The notes under the pieces are model-generated. The model had not been told where the DNA came from, ran no database searches, and worked only from the letters and a program-made list of their open reading frames with translations. A stretch of DNA of 64,000 nt from Xenorhabdus mauleonii (GTDB lineage: Bacteria; Pseudomonadota; Gammaproteobacteria; Enterobacterales; Enterobacteriaceae): contig NZ_FORG01000013.1 of assembly GCF_900113945.1 (NCBI RefSeq), forward strand, positions 58,027 through 122,026, in the 5' to 3' direction. The number at the start of each line of letters is the position of its first letter. The first letter of the stretch is position 1. Below are positions 1 to 10,700 of the stretch, piece after piece. The position numbers were made by a program, and so were the translations under genes.

Positions 1-3000
1 TGAAGGGTTACGCCATCAATTGGCCAATCATTTATCAAGATGCCAATCCAAGAAGGATCAGCCTGCCCGGCTATCAGTTTATCTCAGAAAAAATGGGCCC
101 CGGGAATTTACAGGCCAGCTCAAATCATGCGGAAAAAATAACTGAGACTCGGATACAAAAAAATAATATTTCAGACTGGTTGTATGGTGAAACATGGCAG
201 GATGCGCGCTTACCCGATAAATCTAACCAATCTGAAGTAAAAACCGCCTTGTGCTTTGTTCCAAGTATGGAATGGTGCGAGCCGCTTGCCCGTCATCTGA
301 ATGTTGATGAAAAATCAATAAAGTTTGTGTTATCAGGTGATGATTACACTTCTGTGAATAATGTGATTACATTGGCCGCAGGTGAAGCCAGCCATTTCGA
401 AAAACTCTTCCATGAATTAAAAGAAAATCAGCTACAACCTGATTCGGTGATATTTGCCTGGCCTTTATCGGGCCATCGGGATTTGAAAAATACTTGGTTT
501 TCTGCCATTACGTTGCTTCAGGCATGGGCAGCCGTAGGGAATATGGGGGATTTCCGGTTATTGTTGGTGAATACAGAACAACCCGAATCCGGAATGCTCA
601 AAGGGTTGGTCAAAGTCATTACTCAAGAAGTCGGTAAATGCCATCCCAGATTAGTTCAAATCAATACAACAGAATCGATTGAAAGTACCTGTGAGATATT
701 AACTGAAGAATTACTGGCAACAGATAAGCGTTTTATCGTTTGCCGGACAGAGGGGCGTTGTTCTCAACAAGCCTATGAACGGCTTTATGTGGAGCCACAG
801 AAGAAGGATTCGCTCCTGAAACAGCGGGGCACTTACCTGATTACCGGCGGGCTGGGTGATTTAGGTTTGCTGTTTGCAGAATATCTTTTGAAAGAATATC
901 AGGCAACGGTGATTCTGTCTGGTCGCCGGGAATTACCCGACAGGTATGAGTGGCAGCAGGCAGCCCAAGCAGATTTATCGACCACCGGCCTGTTGCAGCA
1001 ACTGAATAAACTTGCCGATCTTGGCAAAGGCAATGTGGTTTATTATTCGGCGAATGTGGCCGATAAATCCGCCATGCAGCGTTTATTGCAGACGATAGAT
1101 AAGCAACATGGCGCATTGAATGGCATCATCTGTGCGGCGGGTGTGACGGAAGGCGATTCGTTTCAGGGCATTAACCGGATAACGCTGGATGCTTGTTCGC
1201 CACAAATAGAAACGAAAGTTGAAGCCTATAAAATTCTGGCAGAATTAACAGAAAATCAGCCACTGGATTTTTGCCTGCTTTGTTCTTCAATCGCTTCCAT
1301 GCTGGGGGGCTTAAGTTTTTCTGCCTATAGCTCTGTCAGTGCATTTGCTGATGAGTTTGCAAAGCAACAAAACCAGAAAGGCAACCCCTGGATTAGTATT
1401 AACTGGGATGGCTGGGTGTTTGAACGCAATGATTCTGGTGATGCTCTGGGTTCCTCATTGAGCCAGCTTTTAATTGAACCGGATGAAGGCATTCAAATTC
1501 TGGAACGTGTTTTACAATCACCATTGCGAGGGCAAATTATTGTCTCCACCGGTGATTTGAATCAACGCTTTGAACAATGGGTTGGTTCTCATTTAAAACC
1601 CTTTGATATTAATAAAAACAGTCAATCTCAAAGCAAAACAATTTCCAAAGATCAGATCACAGAAACCATCGTTTCAATTTGGAAAGATTTCTTAAAAATC
1701 AACCAGATTAACAGTGAAGATAACTTCTTCGAATTAGGGGCAAATTCGCTGGATTTGGTGCAGGTTAATAAAAGATTAACCGATGCCTTAGATATTGATA
1801 TCTCTGTTGTGGATATGTTCAGTTATCCCACCTCCGCGTTATTGGCTGATTACATAACGAGTCAATATGGAATAGTCAGCACAACTGATAGCCAGCCTGA
1901 TACAAGCCATCATAATGATGAACGTGATGTTGTAGCAGAATACGCGGTTAAACCGGATACGGTTCTTGATAATCATATTGCGATTGTCGGAATGGCCGGA
2001 AAATTCCCGGGTGCCGAAGATATTTATGCGTTTTGGGATAATTTGTGCTACGGCAAAGAATCAATCAGCATACTGAGCAAGGAAGAATTAATTGAATCAG
2101 GCATTGATGCCGATTTATTAGATGATCCGAATTATGTTCGTGCCAAAGGCATCATGCCGCATTCCGGTGAGTTCGATGCTGAATTCTTTGGTTATACACC
2201 CCATGAAGCACGGCAAATGGATCCACAGGTTCGGGCAATGCACATTTGCTGTTGGCAGGCATTGCAGGACGCGGGGATCTCGCCCAAAAACAACAAGCTG
2301 AAAATTGGTTTATATACTGCGGCGTCAGGCAATCTGCCGTGGCTGGCACAGGCAATGGCAACGGCTGAAGGCAGCGCCGGCCAATACAGTGCGATGGTTG
2401 TGGCAGACAAAGATTATATGTCGACCAGTGTGTCATATAAATTAAATTTGTCCGGGCCAAGTATGGTCATTTCAACGGCTTGTTCTTCATCGCTGGTTGC
2501 TGTGAACGAAGCAATTAAATCATTGCGCACGGGTGAATGTGATGTTGCAATGGCTGGTGGTGTTTCAATTACGTTGCCAATTAAAGCCGGATATTTATTT
2601 GAAGAAGGCATGATTTATTCCAAAGATGGAAAATGCCGGCCATTTGATATTCAGGCTAACGGAACAGTATTTAGTGATGGCGTTGGCGTCGTCGTTCTGA
2701 AACCACTGAAACAAGCGATAGCAGACAAAGATGATATTTATGCCACTATTATCGGCTGCGGCATTAATAATGACGGTGGCATGAAAGTAGGTTATACCGC
2801 GCCCAGTACAAAAGGTCAGGTTGACGTTATTCAGGCCGCATTGCGGGATGCCAATGTTTCATCAGAATCGATACATTTTGTAGAAGCACACGGCACAGGC
2901 ACGAATTTGGGTGATCCCATTGAATTTAATGCGCTGAAACAAGCGTTTTCAACGGATAAAAAGAATTATTGCAGAATCGGCAGTGTGAAGTCGAATATCG

Positions 3001-5981
3001 GCCATCTCAATTTCGCTTCTGGGGTTGCAGGGCTGATCAAAGCGGCTTTGTCTATCAAGAATAAAGTATTGCCGCCAACGCTGCATTTTGCCCGTCCCAA
3101 TAAAGAAATGGATATTGCGAATAGTCCATTTATGGTGAATAACCAATATACGGAACTGCATGGCAATAAATACCCGATTAGGGCGGGTGTCAGCTCCTTT
3201 GGTCTTGGCGGCACGAACGTGCATATTGTGCTGGAAGAGTATCGGGTTGACCAAAATAAATTATCCGGACAAAAGGCAACTAATCGCTTGCCATTGATTT
3301 TATCGGCACCGGACGAAAAATCATTGCAGTCATATAAGAAACAGCTAAAGCAGTTTATTCAAAGTGATAACCAAACACTGAATATCAGTGACGTAGCTTA
3401 CAGCTTGATGCAAAGAGAGCCAATGGCTTCACAATTTATTGCTGTCGTGAACAACCGTGAAGAATTGATCCACGCGCTCTCTTCAACAGAAAAAGACAAT
3501 ATCAAACTGTCACGCGGAATTAAGCGGAAAGTAGTGTTTTTGTTCCCCGGCCAAGGTTCGCAATATATCGCTATGGGGCAAGATCTCTATAAAAATAATG
3601 TCTTGTTCAGGCAGTGGTGTGATAAAGGGTTCGTGATTGCAAAAGAATATTGCACAACGGATTTGAAAGCGTTGCTGATTAATGATTCTCAAGAGCATTC
3701 TATTTACGAAACTGAAATTGTTCAGCCATTATTGTTCATTATTGAATATGCCTTGGCACAGGTTCTGAAATCTTATGATATTACACCTGATGTCATGATA
3801 GGTCATAGTTTGGGAGAATATGTAGCCGCCACACTCGCCGGTGTATTCTCATACGCAGAAGCAGTTAAGATTATCTGTATTCGTGGCAGATACATGCAAT
3901 CGACAGAAACGGCGGCGATGCTCTCTGTCATGGCTTCTTCAGATAAAGTAAGGGAAATCTTACCGGAAGGTCTTGATATTGCCTTGGATAACAGCAGTGA
4001 AATTTGTGTTGTTGCGGGATCAGATGAGGCAATGATCCAATTCGAAGAAATCTGCCGTACAGAATCTATCAAAGCAAAACGTCTGGAAATTAAAAGAGCT
4101 TTCCATACGCGTTATATGGACTCTATTTTGAAAGACTATGGTCAGGCGCTTAAAGAGATCACACTCAATAAACCTCAAATTGGTTTTATATCAAATGTGA
4201 CAGGCGAATGGGTGGATAACAAACGCGTGATAGAAAGTGATTATTGGGTGGAGCATATTCGTCAGCCTGTCCGTTTCAAACAATCCATTGCGACAGCCTT
4301 AGAAAATGAACATTGTTTGTTTATTGAAGTGGGGCCGGGCAATGGGCTTTCGACGCTAGTGCAAAATCATTCCGGCTATAATGCCAACCACGCCTGTCTT
4401 GCTTGGCAGAGTCACAAAACCAAAGGGATGAGCCACCATCATGAACTGATAGAAAAATTAGCCATGATCTCTTTATATGGTGTCCGTGTGAATTGGCAGC
4501 AGGAGCTGGATGAACAGCAACCCGAATTAATTCATTTGCCACCCACGCCAATCCGCGGAAAAGAGTATCCGACCGATATCAAACGATTGCAGGCATTATT
4601 TTCTGGTAATTCGTCGGGTATTGTCGAACAGGTTGAGAAAGCGGAAAAAATAAATACTCACCAGGCCGATCGGGAAAGAGCGCAGCACAGCGTGATTGAT
4701 CAATTAAGCGCTATTTGGAAGCTCATTCTGGGTATTGAACATATCGACAGCAGCGATGATTTTATTTCTCTGGGGGGCAGTTCTCTTTCTGCCGTACAAG
4801 TGATTGCAAAAGCGAAGGAGATAAATTTACCGATTAACATCAATATGTTGTTATCAGGTAAAACACTGCTGGAAATCAATCAATTATTGGGCAATGAGAA
4901 TAACGTTGAATATAAGACAACACGTTGGACATTCAATGAAAAATTTTCGCCTGAATTATATCCAGAGTATGCAAGCTGTCTGTATTCCGCCGTCAGAGAA
5001 AAATTGAAATATGAGCACCAATTAGACTGTAGTGATGCGCTTATGTTGGTTTCAGACGGTAGCCCGTTATTCGGCATAACATTACAGCAGCGTGAAAATG
5101 AAATTCAATTATCGCATCAGGAGGTTAATTTTGGCAGCCAGCTTGGCTGGCCTGCTTTAGACGAGAGTTATTCTTTCTCTTATGCCAAGAAATTCTTTGA
5201 TGATTATGAATCCTATCGTAATTACTGTGAAAAAGAGTTATCCCTTGGGCATGTTGTCATTGTAGCAGGAAGTGATTACTACTTACCTTTCTCACCTTCA
5301 TACGGCTTATCAGAGGCGGAATACATAGCAAGGCCGCTATTTCAGGATATCGTTTTGGATGATGAGGTCATTCCACACACGTTTGTATTGGTTGGAAAGA
5401 CAGAATTGGGTTATCAAGTCTACGACGGCAGCTTCCAATACTTTGGCGAAATTACCGAACAGGAATTTGCACAAACAGTGATTGGGTTCAAGGGATTGGA
5501 TTTTATGCAATCACATGAAGTCTATAAGAAATCCCGTCCCTATTTGGTGATTACCGTAAATTGTGTTGGTGATTTTCCTGATAGCAAAGAACAACAAAAA
5601 ATCATTTTGCAGAACCTGACTCATGATTTCAGAAAAGAGGAAGAGATTACATACAATGAAAATGAGTTTTCTTGTTATATAGGGTTGGCTGCAATCGAAA
5701 AACTCATTGCAATGCCCGCATTGTTAACGAATAGTACAGTGACTGATTTGGAAAAAATGTTTGTGCGCTGGCGTGATCAAATGTCTTCATTAAAGAGATT
5801 CCTGATTATGGCCAAGCCAGAAAGTGCCAGTCAGCTTGAAAATTCATTCTCTGTCATCCAAGAGAAAATGGAAGAGCTGATAGTATCGTGTGCAGCTCAT
5901 GATAATGGCGGTGATAACGTCAGTCGCTTAATTCAACTTAAGTCTGAATTGGAACATGTTATTAAGATTATTTCAGAATAA
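1..5981 (+). CDS. Type I polyketide synthase, 5'-partial: (AT-linker)-KR-ACP-KS-AT-ACP-BtrH/papain-like domain
   Basis: The reading frame is open to the left edge (first full codon at 3). Codons before the ATG at 93 encode an AT-to-KR linker ending SLPGYQF, so 93 is not the start. Numbering from Met93: KR at about 30-470 (GGLGDLG; SS..SAY with YSSVS in place of the usual YxxxN), ACP (Ser552), KS about 625-1040 (Cys797, HGTGT and NIGH histidines), malonyl-type AT (GHSLG Ser1239; AFH motif), second ACP (Ser1564). The second module has no KR, so its beta-keto group should remain. The last ~340 residues are unlike any PKS domain: Cys1629, His1762 and Asp1778 are spaced like a C39/papain triad, and the GSDYYLPF...HTFVLVG pattern resembles BtrH, which moves an acyl group from a carrier protein to an amine. 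That assignment comes from pattern reading. The N-terminal part, with at least KS-AT of the first module, lies outside the window. Confidence 0.88.
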   Translation, partial: KGYAINWPIIYQDANPRRISLPGYQFISEKMGPGNLQASSNHAEKITETRIQKNNISDWLYGETWQDARLPDKSNQSEVKTALCFVPSMEWCEPLARHLNVDEKSIKFVLSGDDYTSVNNVITLAAGEASHFEKLFHELKENQLQPDSVIFAWPLSGHRDLKNTWFSAITLLQAWAAVGNMGDFRLLLVNTEQPESGMLKGLVKVITQEVGKCHPRLVQINTTESIESTCEILTEELLATDKRFIVCRTEGRCSQQAYERLYVEPQKKDSLLKQRGTYLITGGLGDLGLLFAEYLLKEYQATVILSGRRELPDRYEWQQAAQADLSTTGLLQQLNKLADLGKGNVVYYSANVADKSAMQRLLQTIDKQHGALNGIICAAGVTEGDSFQGINRITLDACSPQIETKVEAYKILAELTENQPLDFCLLCSSIASMLGGLSFSAYSSVSAFADEFAKQQNQKGNPWISINWDGWVFERNDSGDALGSSLSQLLIEPDEGIQILERVLQSPLRGQIIVSTGDLNQRFEQWVGSHLKPFDINKNSQSQSKTISKDQITETIVSIWKDFLKINQINSEDNFFELGANSLDLVQVNKRLTDALDIDISVVDMFSYPTSALLADYITSQYGIVSTTDSQPDTSHHNDERDVVAEYAVKPDTVLDNHIAIVGMAGKFPGAEDIYAFWDNLCYGKESISILSKEELIESGIDADLLDDPNYVRAKGIMPHSGEFDAEFFGYTPHEARQMDPQVRAMHICCWQALQDAGISPKNNKLKIGLYTAASGNLPWLAQAMATAEGSAGQYSAMVVADKDYMSTSVSYKLNLSGPSMVISTACSSSLVAVNEAIKSLRTGECDVAMAGGVSITLPIKAGYLFEEGMIYSKDGKCRPFDIQANGTVFSDGVGVVVLKPLKQAIADKDDIYATIIGCGINNDGGMKVGYTAPSTKGQVDVIQAALRDANVSSESIHFVEAHGTGTNLGDPIEFNALKQAFSTDKKNYCRIGSVKSNIGHLNFASGVAGLIKAALSIKNKVLPPTLHFARPNKEMDIANSPFMVNNQYTELHGNKYPIRAGVSSFGLGGTNVHIVLEEYRVDQNKLSGQKATNRLPLILSAPDEKSLQSYKKQLKQFIQSDNQTLNISDVAYSLMQREPMASQFIAVVNNREELIHALSSTEKDNIKLSRGIKRKVVFLFPGQGSQYIAMGQDLYKNNVLFRQWCDKGFVIAKEYCTTDLKALLINDSQEHSIYETEIVQPLLFIIEYALAQVLKSYDITPDVMIGHSLGEYVAATLAGVFSYAEAVKIICIRGRYMQSTETAAMLSVMASSDKVREILPEGLDIALDNSSEICVVAGSDEAMIQFEEICRTESIKAKRLEIKRAFHTRYMDSILKDYGQALKEITLNKPQIGFISNVTGEWVDNKRVIESDYWVEHIRQPVRFKQSIATALENEHCLFIEVGPGNGLSTLVQNHSGYNANHACLAWQSHKTKGMSHHHELIEKLAMISLYGVRVNWQQELDEQQPELIHLPPTPIRGKEYPTDIKRLQALFSGNSSGIVEQVEKAEKINTHQADRERAQHSVIDQLSAIWKLILGIEHIDSSDDFISLGGSSLSAVQVIAKAKEINLPININMLLSGKTLLEINQLLGNENNVEYKTTRWTFNEKFSPELYPEYASCLYSAVREKLKYEHQLDCSDALMLVSDGSPLFGITLQQRENEIQLSHQEVNFGSQLGWPALDESYSFSYAKKFFDDYESYRNYCEKELSLGHVVIVAGSDYYLPFSPSYGLSEAEYIARPLFQDIVLDDEVIPHTFVLVGKTELGYQVYDGSFQYFGEITEQEFAQTVIGFKGLDFMQSHEVYKKSRPYLVITVNCVGDFPDSKEQQKIILQNLTHDFRKEEEITYNENEFSCYIGLAAIEKLIAMPALLTNSTVTDLEKMFVRWRDQMSSLKRFLIMAKPESASQLENSFSVIQEKMEELIVSCAAHDNGGDNVSRLIQLKSELEHVIKIISE

Positions 5982-6046
5982 ACTTTCTGACACTTGAACG
6001 TTCAGATTTCATCTTCACTAAATAAATTCATTCCAGTCATATAGCC

Positions 6047-6139
6047 TATACGCGTCGTACTTCAAGGTGCATGTATTATCATCCTGCGACGCGGGATGAT
6101 AATACGTTGCTTCCTGAAACTTGGAGTTAATCGGGTATA
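6047..6139. repeat. 93-bp palindromic MITE/ERIC-like element, copy 1
   Basis: One of four near-identical 93-bp copies (others at 22057, 41215, 59974). Each starts TATAC and ends GTATA, with imperfect terminal inverted repeats and a central palindrome of two 15-base arms around one base. This copy has one mismatch in the left arm (T for C) and one near the right end. It lies between the PKS gene and the peptidase gene and could fold as an RNA hairpin. The sequence just after it carries an ERIC-like ATAACTATGTGACTG string. No transposase is nearby. Confidence 0.85.
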
Positions 6140-6203
6140 TAACTATGTGACTGTGAATGAATGCGCAATAAATTTCATCATTGAATATTAGGAGTGTTGT
6201 TGG

Positions 6204-7658
6204 ATGAGAATAAGATTGCTTCTTGCATTTTTTAGTCTTTTATTCATGACAATGTCTTTTGCTAAAAATGACTCAACGGATCATGCTGAACTAAAGAAAC
6301 AACTGCTTGAATATATGGAAGTGGGTAAAATTCCGGGGCTGTCACTGGTATTTATTGATCAACAAAATAACACTCATTTGATAACGTTGGGAAAGAAAAA
6401 TGAAACCCCCGGAGAAATCATCAAACCGGAAACAATATTTGAATTGGGTTCGACAACTAAGGCATTTACTGGGTTGATAGCCGCAAAGTTTCTTGAAGAC
6501 GGAATAATAAAACCAGATACAACCGTATCGTCTATCTTGCCGGAACTCTCATTTTATTATGAAGATAAGCCGATAGATGTGAGTTTTATTCAACTGTTGC
6601 ATCACTCATCGGGGATTCCGTTTTCCAGTGTTGATTTTATTTATGGTGGCAATAGTGATGATTCATTAGGGCAGATGATAAAGAATATTGGGCGGATAAA
6701 TCTTGAGGATAAGCCTGATACGCGTTATTCCTATGCCACCATTAATTATGATATTGCAGCCAGAATGATGGAAGTTGTTACACACCAACCTTATTCCAAC
6801 TTATTGCAGGATTATGTGTTAACACCGATAAAAATGAGCGATACGTCCATTGATCCGGCGGTCAGCAATAAAGCAACCGGATACCAGATAAGTTATCTTG
6901 AACCTCGTCCTCATGATGCCCCTTTTTTCACTTCCAATATTCCTGCCGGATATATTCAGACAAACGCAACAGATATGGAGAAATGGCTGCGTTTCCTTAT
7001 TGAAGATAATGACTCACAGTTAAGCCAATATAAGAAACGGAAGTTGGAGCCTAACACAAAATTATCGACCAATGAGGGCGAAAATGTTCATTATGCTCTG
7101 GGGTGGTTGATAAATAATGATAAGGTTTATCATACTGGAATGAATCCGGATTTCTCCAGTTTCGTTGGTTTCAATCGTGAATCTCACGTCGCTGTTGCTG
7201 TGATGGCGAATGTGAATAGTAATGTTCCATTTGCCATTGGCGAACAAATTCTGAAACAACTATCGTCAGGTGATAAGACCATAAAATTAACACCCGCTAA
7301 TGATATTGAGCTGTTTGATACATTTGATCGTATATTTTTAATAGTGAGTGCCTTACTTTCCCTGTTCTTAATATGGATTGTATTTAGAGTTTATCGCAAT
7401 ATTGCGAAGAAAAACCAACAACTTCTTTCCGAAATAAAGAAATTCACTGTAATTGTTTTGGTCTTCTTTTGTCTATTTTTAATGCTGCTATGCTTTTCTT
7501 TTCCTTCCATTCTATTAAATATGTCTTGGAATTCATTGATCATCTGGATGCCAATGAGTTTTATATCAATGCTGGCAATATTAATGTCAACGTTAGTCAT
7601 GAGTCTGATTAATCTGCTTGTTATATTTTCAAAGCATATCTCTTATGCAAAAAAATAG
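6204..7658 (+). CDS. ClbP/XcnG-like membrane-anchored S12 serine peptidase (beta-lactamase fold)
   Basis: 484 aa. Residues 1-20 form a signal peptide. The catalytic domain carries the SxxK pair Ser83-Lys86 in GSTTKAF, a Tyr motif at about 175-182 (YSYATINY where YSN is usual) and an HTG box in VYHTGM, which marks the class C beta-lactamase/S12 fold. Three hydrophobic helices follow at about 375-395, 410-435 and 440-470. Signal peptide, periplasmic S12 domain and three C-terminal helices is the layout of ClbP (colibactin) and its relatives in xenocoumacin and zwittermicin clusters, which cut an N-acyl-D-Asn cap from an exported prodrug. Its place inside a PKS-NRPS locus fits that role, but no cap-loading NRPS module is visible here. 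A self-resistance hydrolase is the alternative. An AGGAG ribosome site precedes the ATG. Confidence 0.8.
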   Translation: MRIRLLLAFFSLLFMTMSFAKNDSTDHAELKKQLLEYMEVGKIPGLSLVFIDQQNNTHLITLGKKNETPGEIIKPETIFELGSTTKAFTGLIAAKFLEDGIIKPDTTVSSILPELSFYYEDKPIDVSFIQLLHHSSGIPFSSVDFIYGGNSDDSLGQMIKNIGRINLEDKPDTRYSYATINYDIAARMMEVVTHQPYSNLLQDYVLTPIKMSDTSIDPAVSNKATGYQISYLEPRPHDAPFFTSNIPAGYIQTNATDMEKWLRFLIEDNDSQLSQYKKRKLEPNTKLSTNEGENVHYALGWLINNDKVYHTGMNPDFSSFVGFNRESHVAVAVMANVNSNVPFAIGEQILKQLSSGDKTIKLTPANDIELFDTFDRIFLIVSALLSLFLIWIVFRVYRNIAKKNQQLLSEIKKFTVIVLVFFCLFLMLLCFSFPSILLNMSWNSLIIWMPMSFISMLAILMSTLVMSLINLLVIFSKHISYAKK

Positions 7659-7796
7659 CGTTATTCCCTGTGAGAATGTTTTTAATACGGCACCTGTATT
7701 CTGGTAAATGGTTCCAAGAGTGTCTTTATCTCCGATTAAAATATTAAATTAGACATCGGTTATTTAACTTATCGATATAAATTAGGTTTTTAATAT

Positions 7797-10700
7797 ATGA
7801 CGAATTCATTCGATATAGCCATAGTTGGAATGGCTTGTAATTTTCCTGATGCAACAACACCACAAATGTTTTGGCAAAACCTGATTGCAGGAAAAGAAAG
7901 TATAAGAAAATTTACGCATGAAGAATTAATCAAGAATGGTTACAAAGAGGAAGAGATCAATGATCCTAACTTTGTACCTGCTAAAGCCATACTCAAAGAT
8001 TACAAGTCCTTTGACAATAACGTCTTTGGTTATCTCAAAGATGAAGTTGATAAAATGGATCCCCAATGTCGGCTATTGCATGAATGCTGCTGGCACGCCT
8101 TAGAAGATGCAGCTTATGTCCCCGGTGAAATGCAGGACAGGGTAGGTTTGTTCGCCGGAACCTCATTCAATTTACCGTGGATTTCTAATCAGTTAAAACA
8201 GACGCTGACTCCAGCTGAAATATTTGATGTTGTCAATTGGAGCCTCCCGGAATCGGTTATTACCCGCATAGCCTATCGATTGGGCCTCAATGGGCCTGTC
8301 ATGTCCGTCCATACGGCATGCTCAACGTCGCTGGTTGCCATCCATACCGCTTGCCAGTCAATATTAAGCGGCGATTGCGATCTCGCTTTGGCGGGGGGCG
8401 TTTCCCTTTCATTGCCCCAGGAATCTGGTTATACGTACCAGAAGGGAATGATCCGTTCAGCAGACGGCCATTGCCGGCCATTTGATGCGGATTCAGGCGG
8501 TACTGTCGGCGGCAATGGCGTTGGGATTCTGCTGCTGAAGTTGCTTGATCGCGCTTTAGAGGATAATGATCACATCCATGCGATTATAAAAGGCACCTCA
8601 GTCAACAATGATGGGCAACGTAAAGTCGGCTACACGGCGCCAAGTATAGAAGGGCAAATTGAAGTTATTACCAATGCACAAATGCTGGCGGGTGTTGAAC
8701 CTGAAGATATCAGCTACATAGAATGCCACGGGACTGCAACTGAAATAGGCGATCCCATTGAAGTCACGGCGTTGGCTCGTGTATTCCAGCATTCTCAGCA
8801 GACTTGTTGGCTAGGTGCGGTAAAAAGCAATATCGGCCATTTAGATGAAGCCGCAGGAATTGCGGGCGTCATTAAAACTGTTATGTCATTGAAGAATAAA
8901 CAGTTGGCACCGACTCTGCACTACAAAAAACCGAATGATAAATTATATTTAGACGAAACTCCGTTTAAAGTTGTTGATCGTCCGATGGAATGGGCCGTTC
9001 CTGAAGGTAAACAGAGAATGGCAGGGGTCAGTTCGTTTGGTATTGGTGGCACGAATGCACATATTGTACTTGCCGAAGCTGACAGCCAAGAACATATGCC
9101 AGAGGATGAATCTCCCAATGTATTTTTAATCTCAGCCGAAACGCCTGCAGCGTTGCAGAATAATCAACAGAATTTGCTTAACGTGCTGAAAGATTCGAAT
9201 TCGTACCGTTTAAAGGATGTTGCCTATGTTTTGCAGGAAGGGAGAAAACATTTCCGCTATCGCAAAGCATTTACTGGTTCAACATCCCAAGAACTCTGTA
9301 CCGCGCTGGAAAGGGCAACAACCAATCCGGTAAAAGCAAAAGATGCAGAGCAGAGTATCGTGTTTATGTTCCCGGGCCAGGGAGCACAATATACAAACAT
9401 GGCATTATCACTTTATGAAAACCATCCATCATTCCGTTCTAGAGTGGATGCCTGTTTACTTCTGGCTTCAGAATATCTTGGTGAATCACTCCGGGATAAG
9501 TGGTTTGAGAACGGTAATAATGATTACCTTAGCCAGACACAATATGCACAGCCCGCCATTTTCATTATCGAATATGCGCTTGCCCATTGCTTGATTGATA
9601 ATGGAATAAAACCTTCGGTTCTTATTGGCTATAGCTTTGGGGAATTGGTTGCAGCAACCATTGCTGAAGTTTTCACCTTGGAAGATGCGCTAAAATTTGT
9701 CGTAAGGCGCGGGCAGCTTATGCAAAACCTGCCTACGGGTGCAATGCTGAGTATCCCGTTGCCTGCCGGAGAAGTATTGCCGCTTTGCCCTGAGCACATT
9801 GTTATTGCGATAGACAATAAAGATTCTTGTGTCGTTTCATCCGATGAAAAATCCATTGACGCTTTTTCTCAGATATTGAAGAAAAAACGTATTTTAACGA
9901 CAGCCATAAAATCTAAACATGCCGCCCATTCCCCTGCAATGGCTGAAATAAATAAAGAGTTGTTGCAAATACTTTCTGGCTTTACGTTAAGCGCTCCGAA
10001 AACAGCCATTATGTCGTCTGTGACCGGCAAGGTTCTGTCTGAGGCAGAGGCAAAATCAATTCAATATTGGGCGGAACAAGCAGAAAGGACTGTGTGTTTT
10101 GTTCAGGGAATCGAAAATATTCTCCATAGCAGTAAGCATTATGTATTACTTGAAGTTGGTGTGGGAAGGGATCTTGTTAATCTGGTTCGCCGATATACAT
10201 TACCGGAAAATGCCCAAGCCATTATTCAATTGCTGCCGGAAGATAATAAAGCTGCAACCCAACCTTATTTGTTCTGGTCTGGCTTAGGAAAAATATGGCA
10301 GCAAGGCGTTAAAGTCCAATGGGACAAAACACGCCCATCGCTGGATTATAAACGTATTTCCCTGCCAGGTTATGCGTTTGACAGAAGTATTTACTGGCCT
10401 GAAAACGCCAATTTCTTACACCTGTTTTCCGGTAATCATGAAAGCAACGAAACAGGTCAGAATTCGATTATTAAAAATGAAAATAGATCAGATTGGTTTT
10501 ATCAATCAGTCTGGCAGCAAGATATTCTGAAATATTCGAAGCAAAATAAACATGCCAAAACCGCATTGTTATTCAAATTGGGCGAGCGTTCTGAGCAAAG
10601 CACTCTTTATGAACAAGAGTTAATTAATCATTACCCTAAACTTATGCAGGTTAGGGTTGATTCACAATGCAGATTTGAGGTTGGAATACCCAGTACTATT

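Noticed and set aside
93..95. ATG at 93 as the start of the first PKS gene
   Set aside because: The frame is open to base 3 and encodes conserved AT-KR linker residues before it, so the gene begins outside the window.
6204..7658. True beta-lactamase giving antibiotic resistance
   Set aside because: The three C-terminal helices and the PKS-NRPS context fit ClbP-type peptidases better; resistance cannot be excluded but is not supported.
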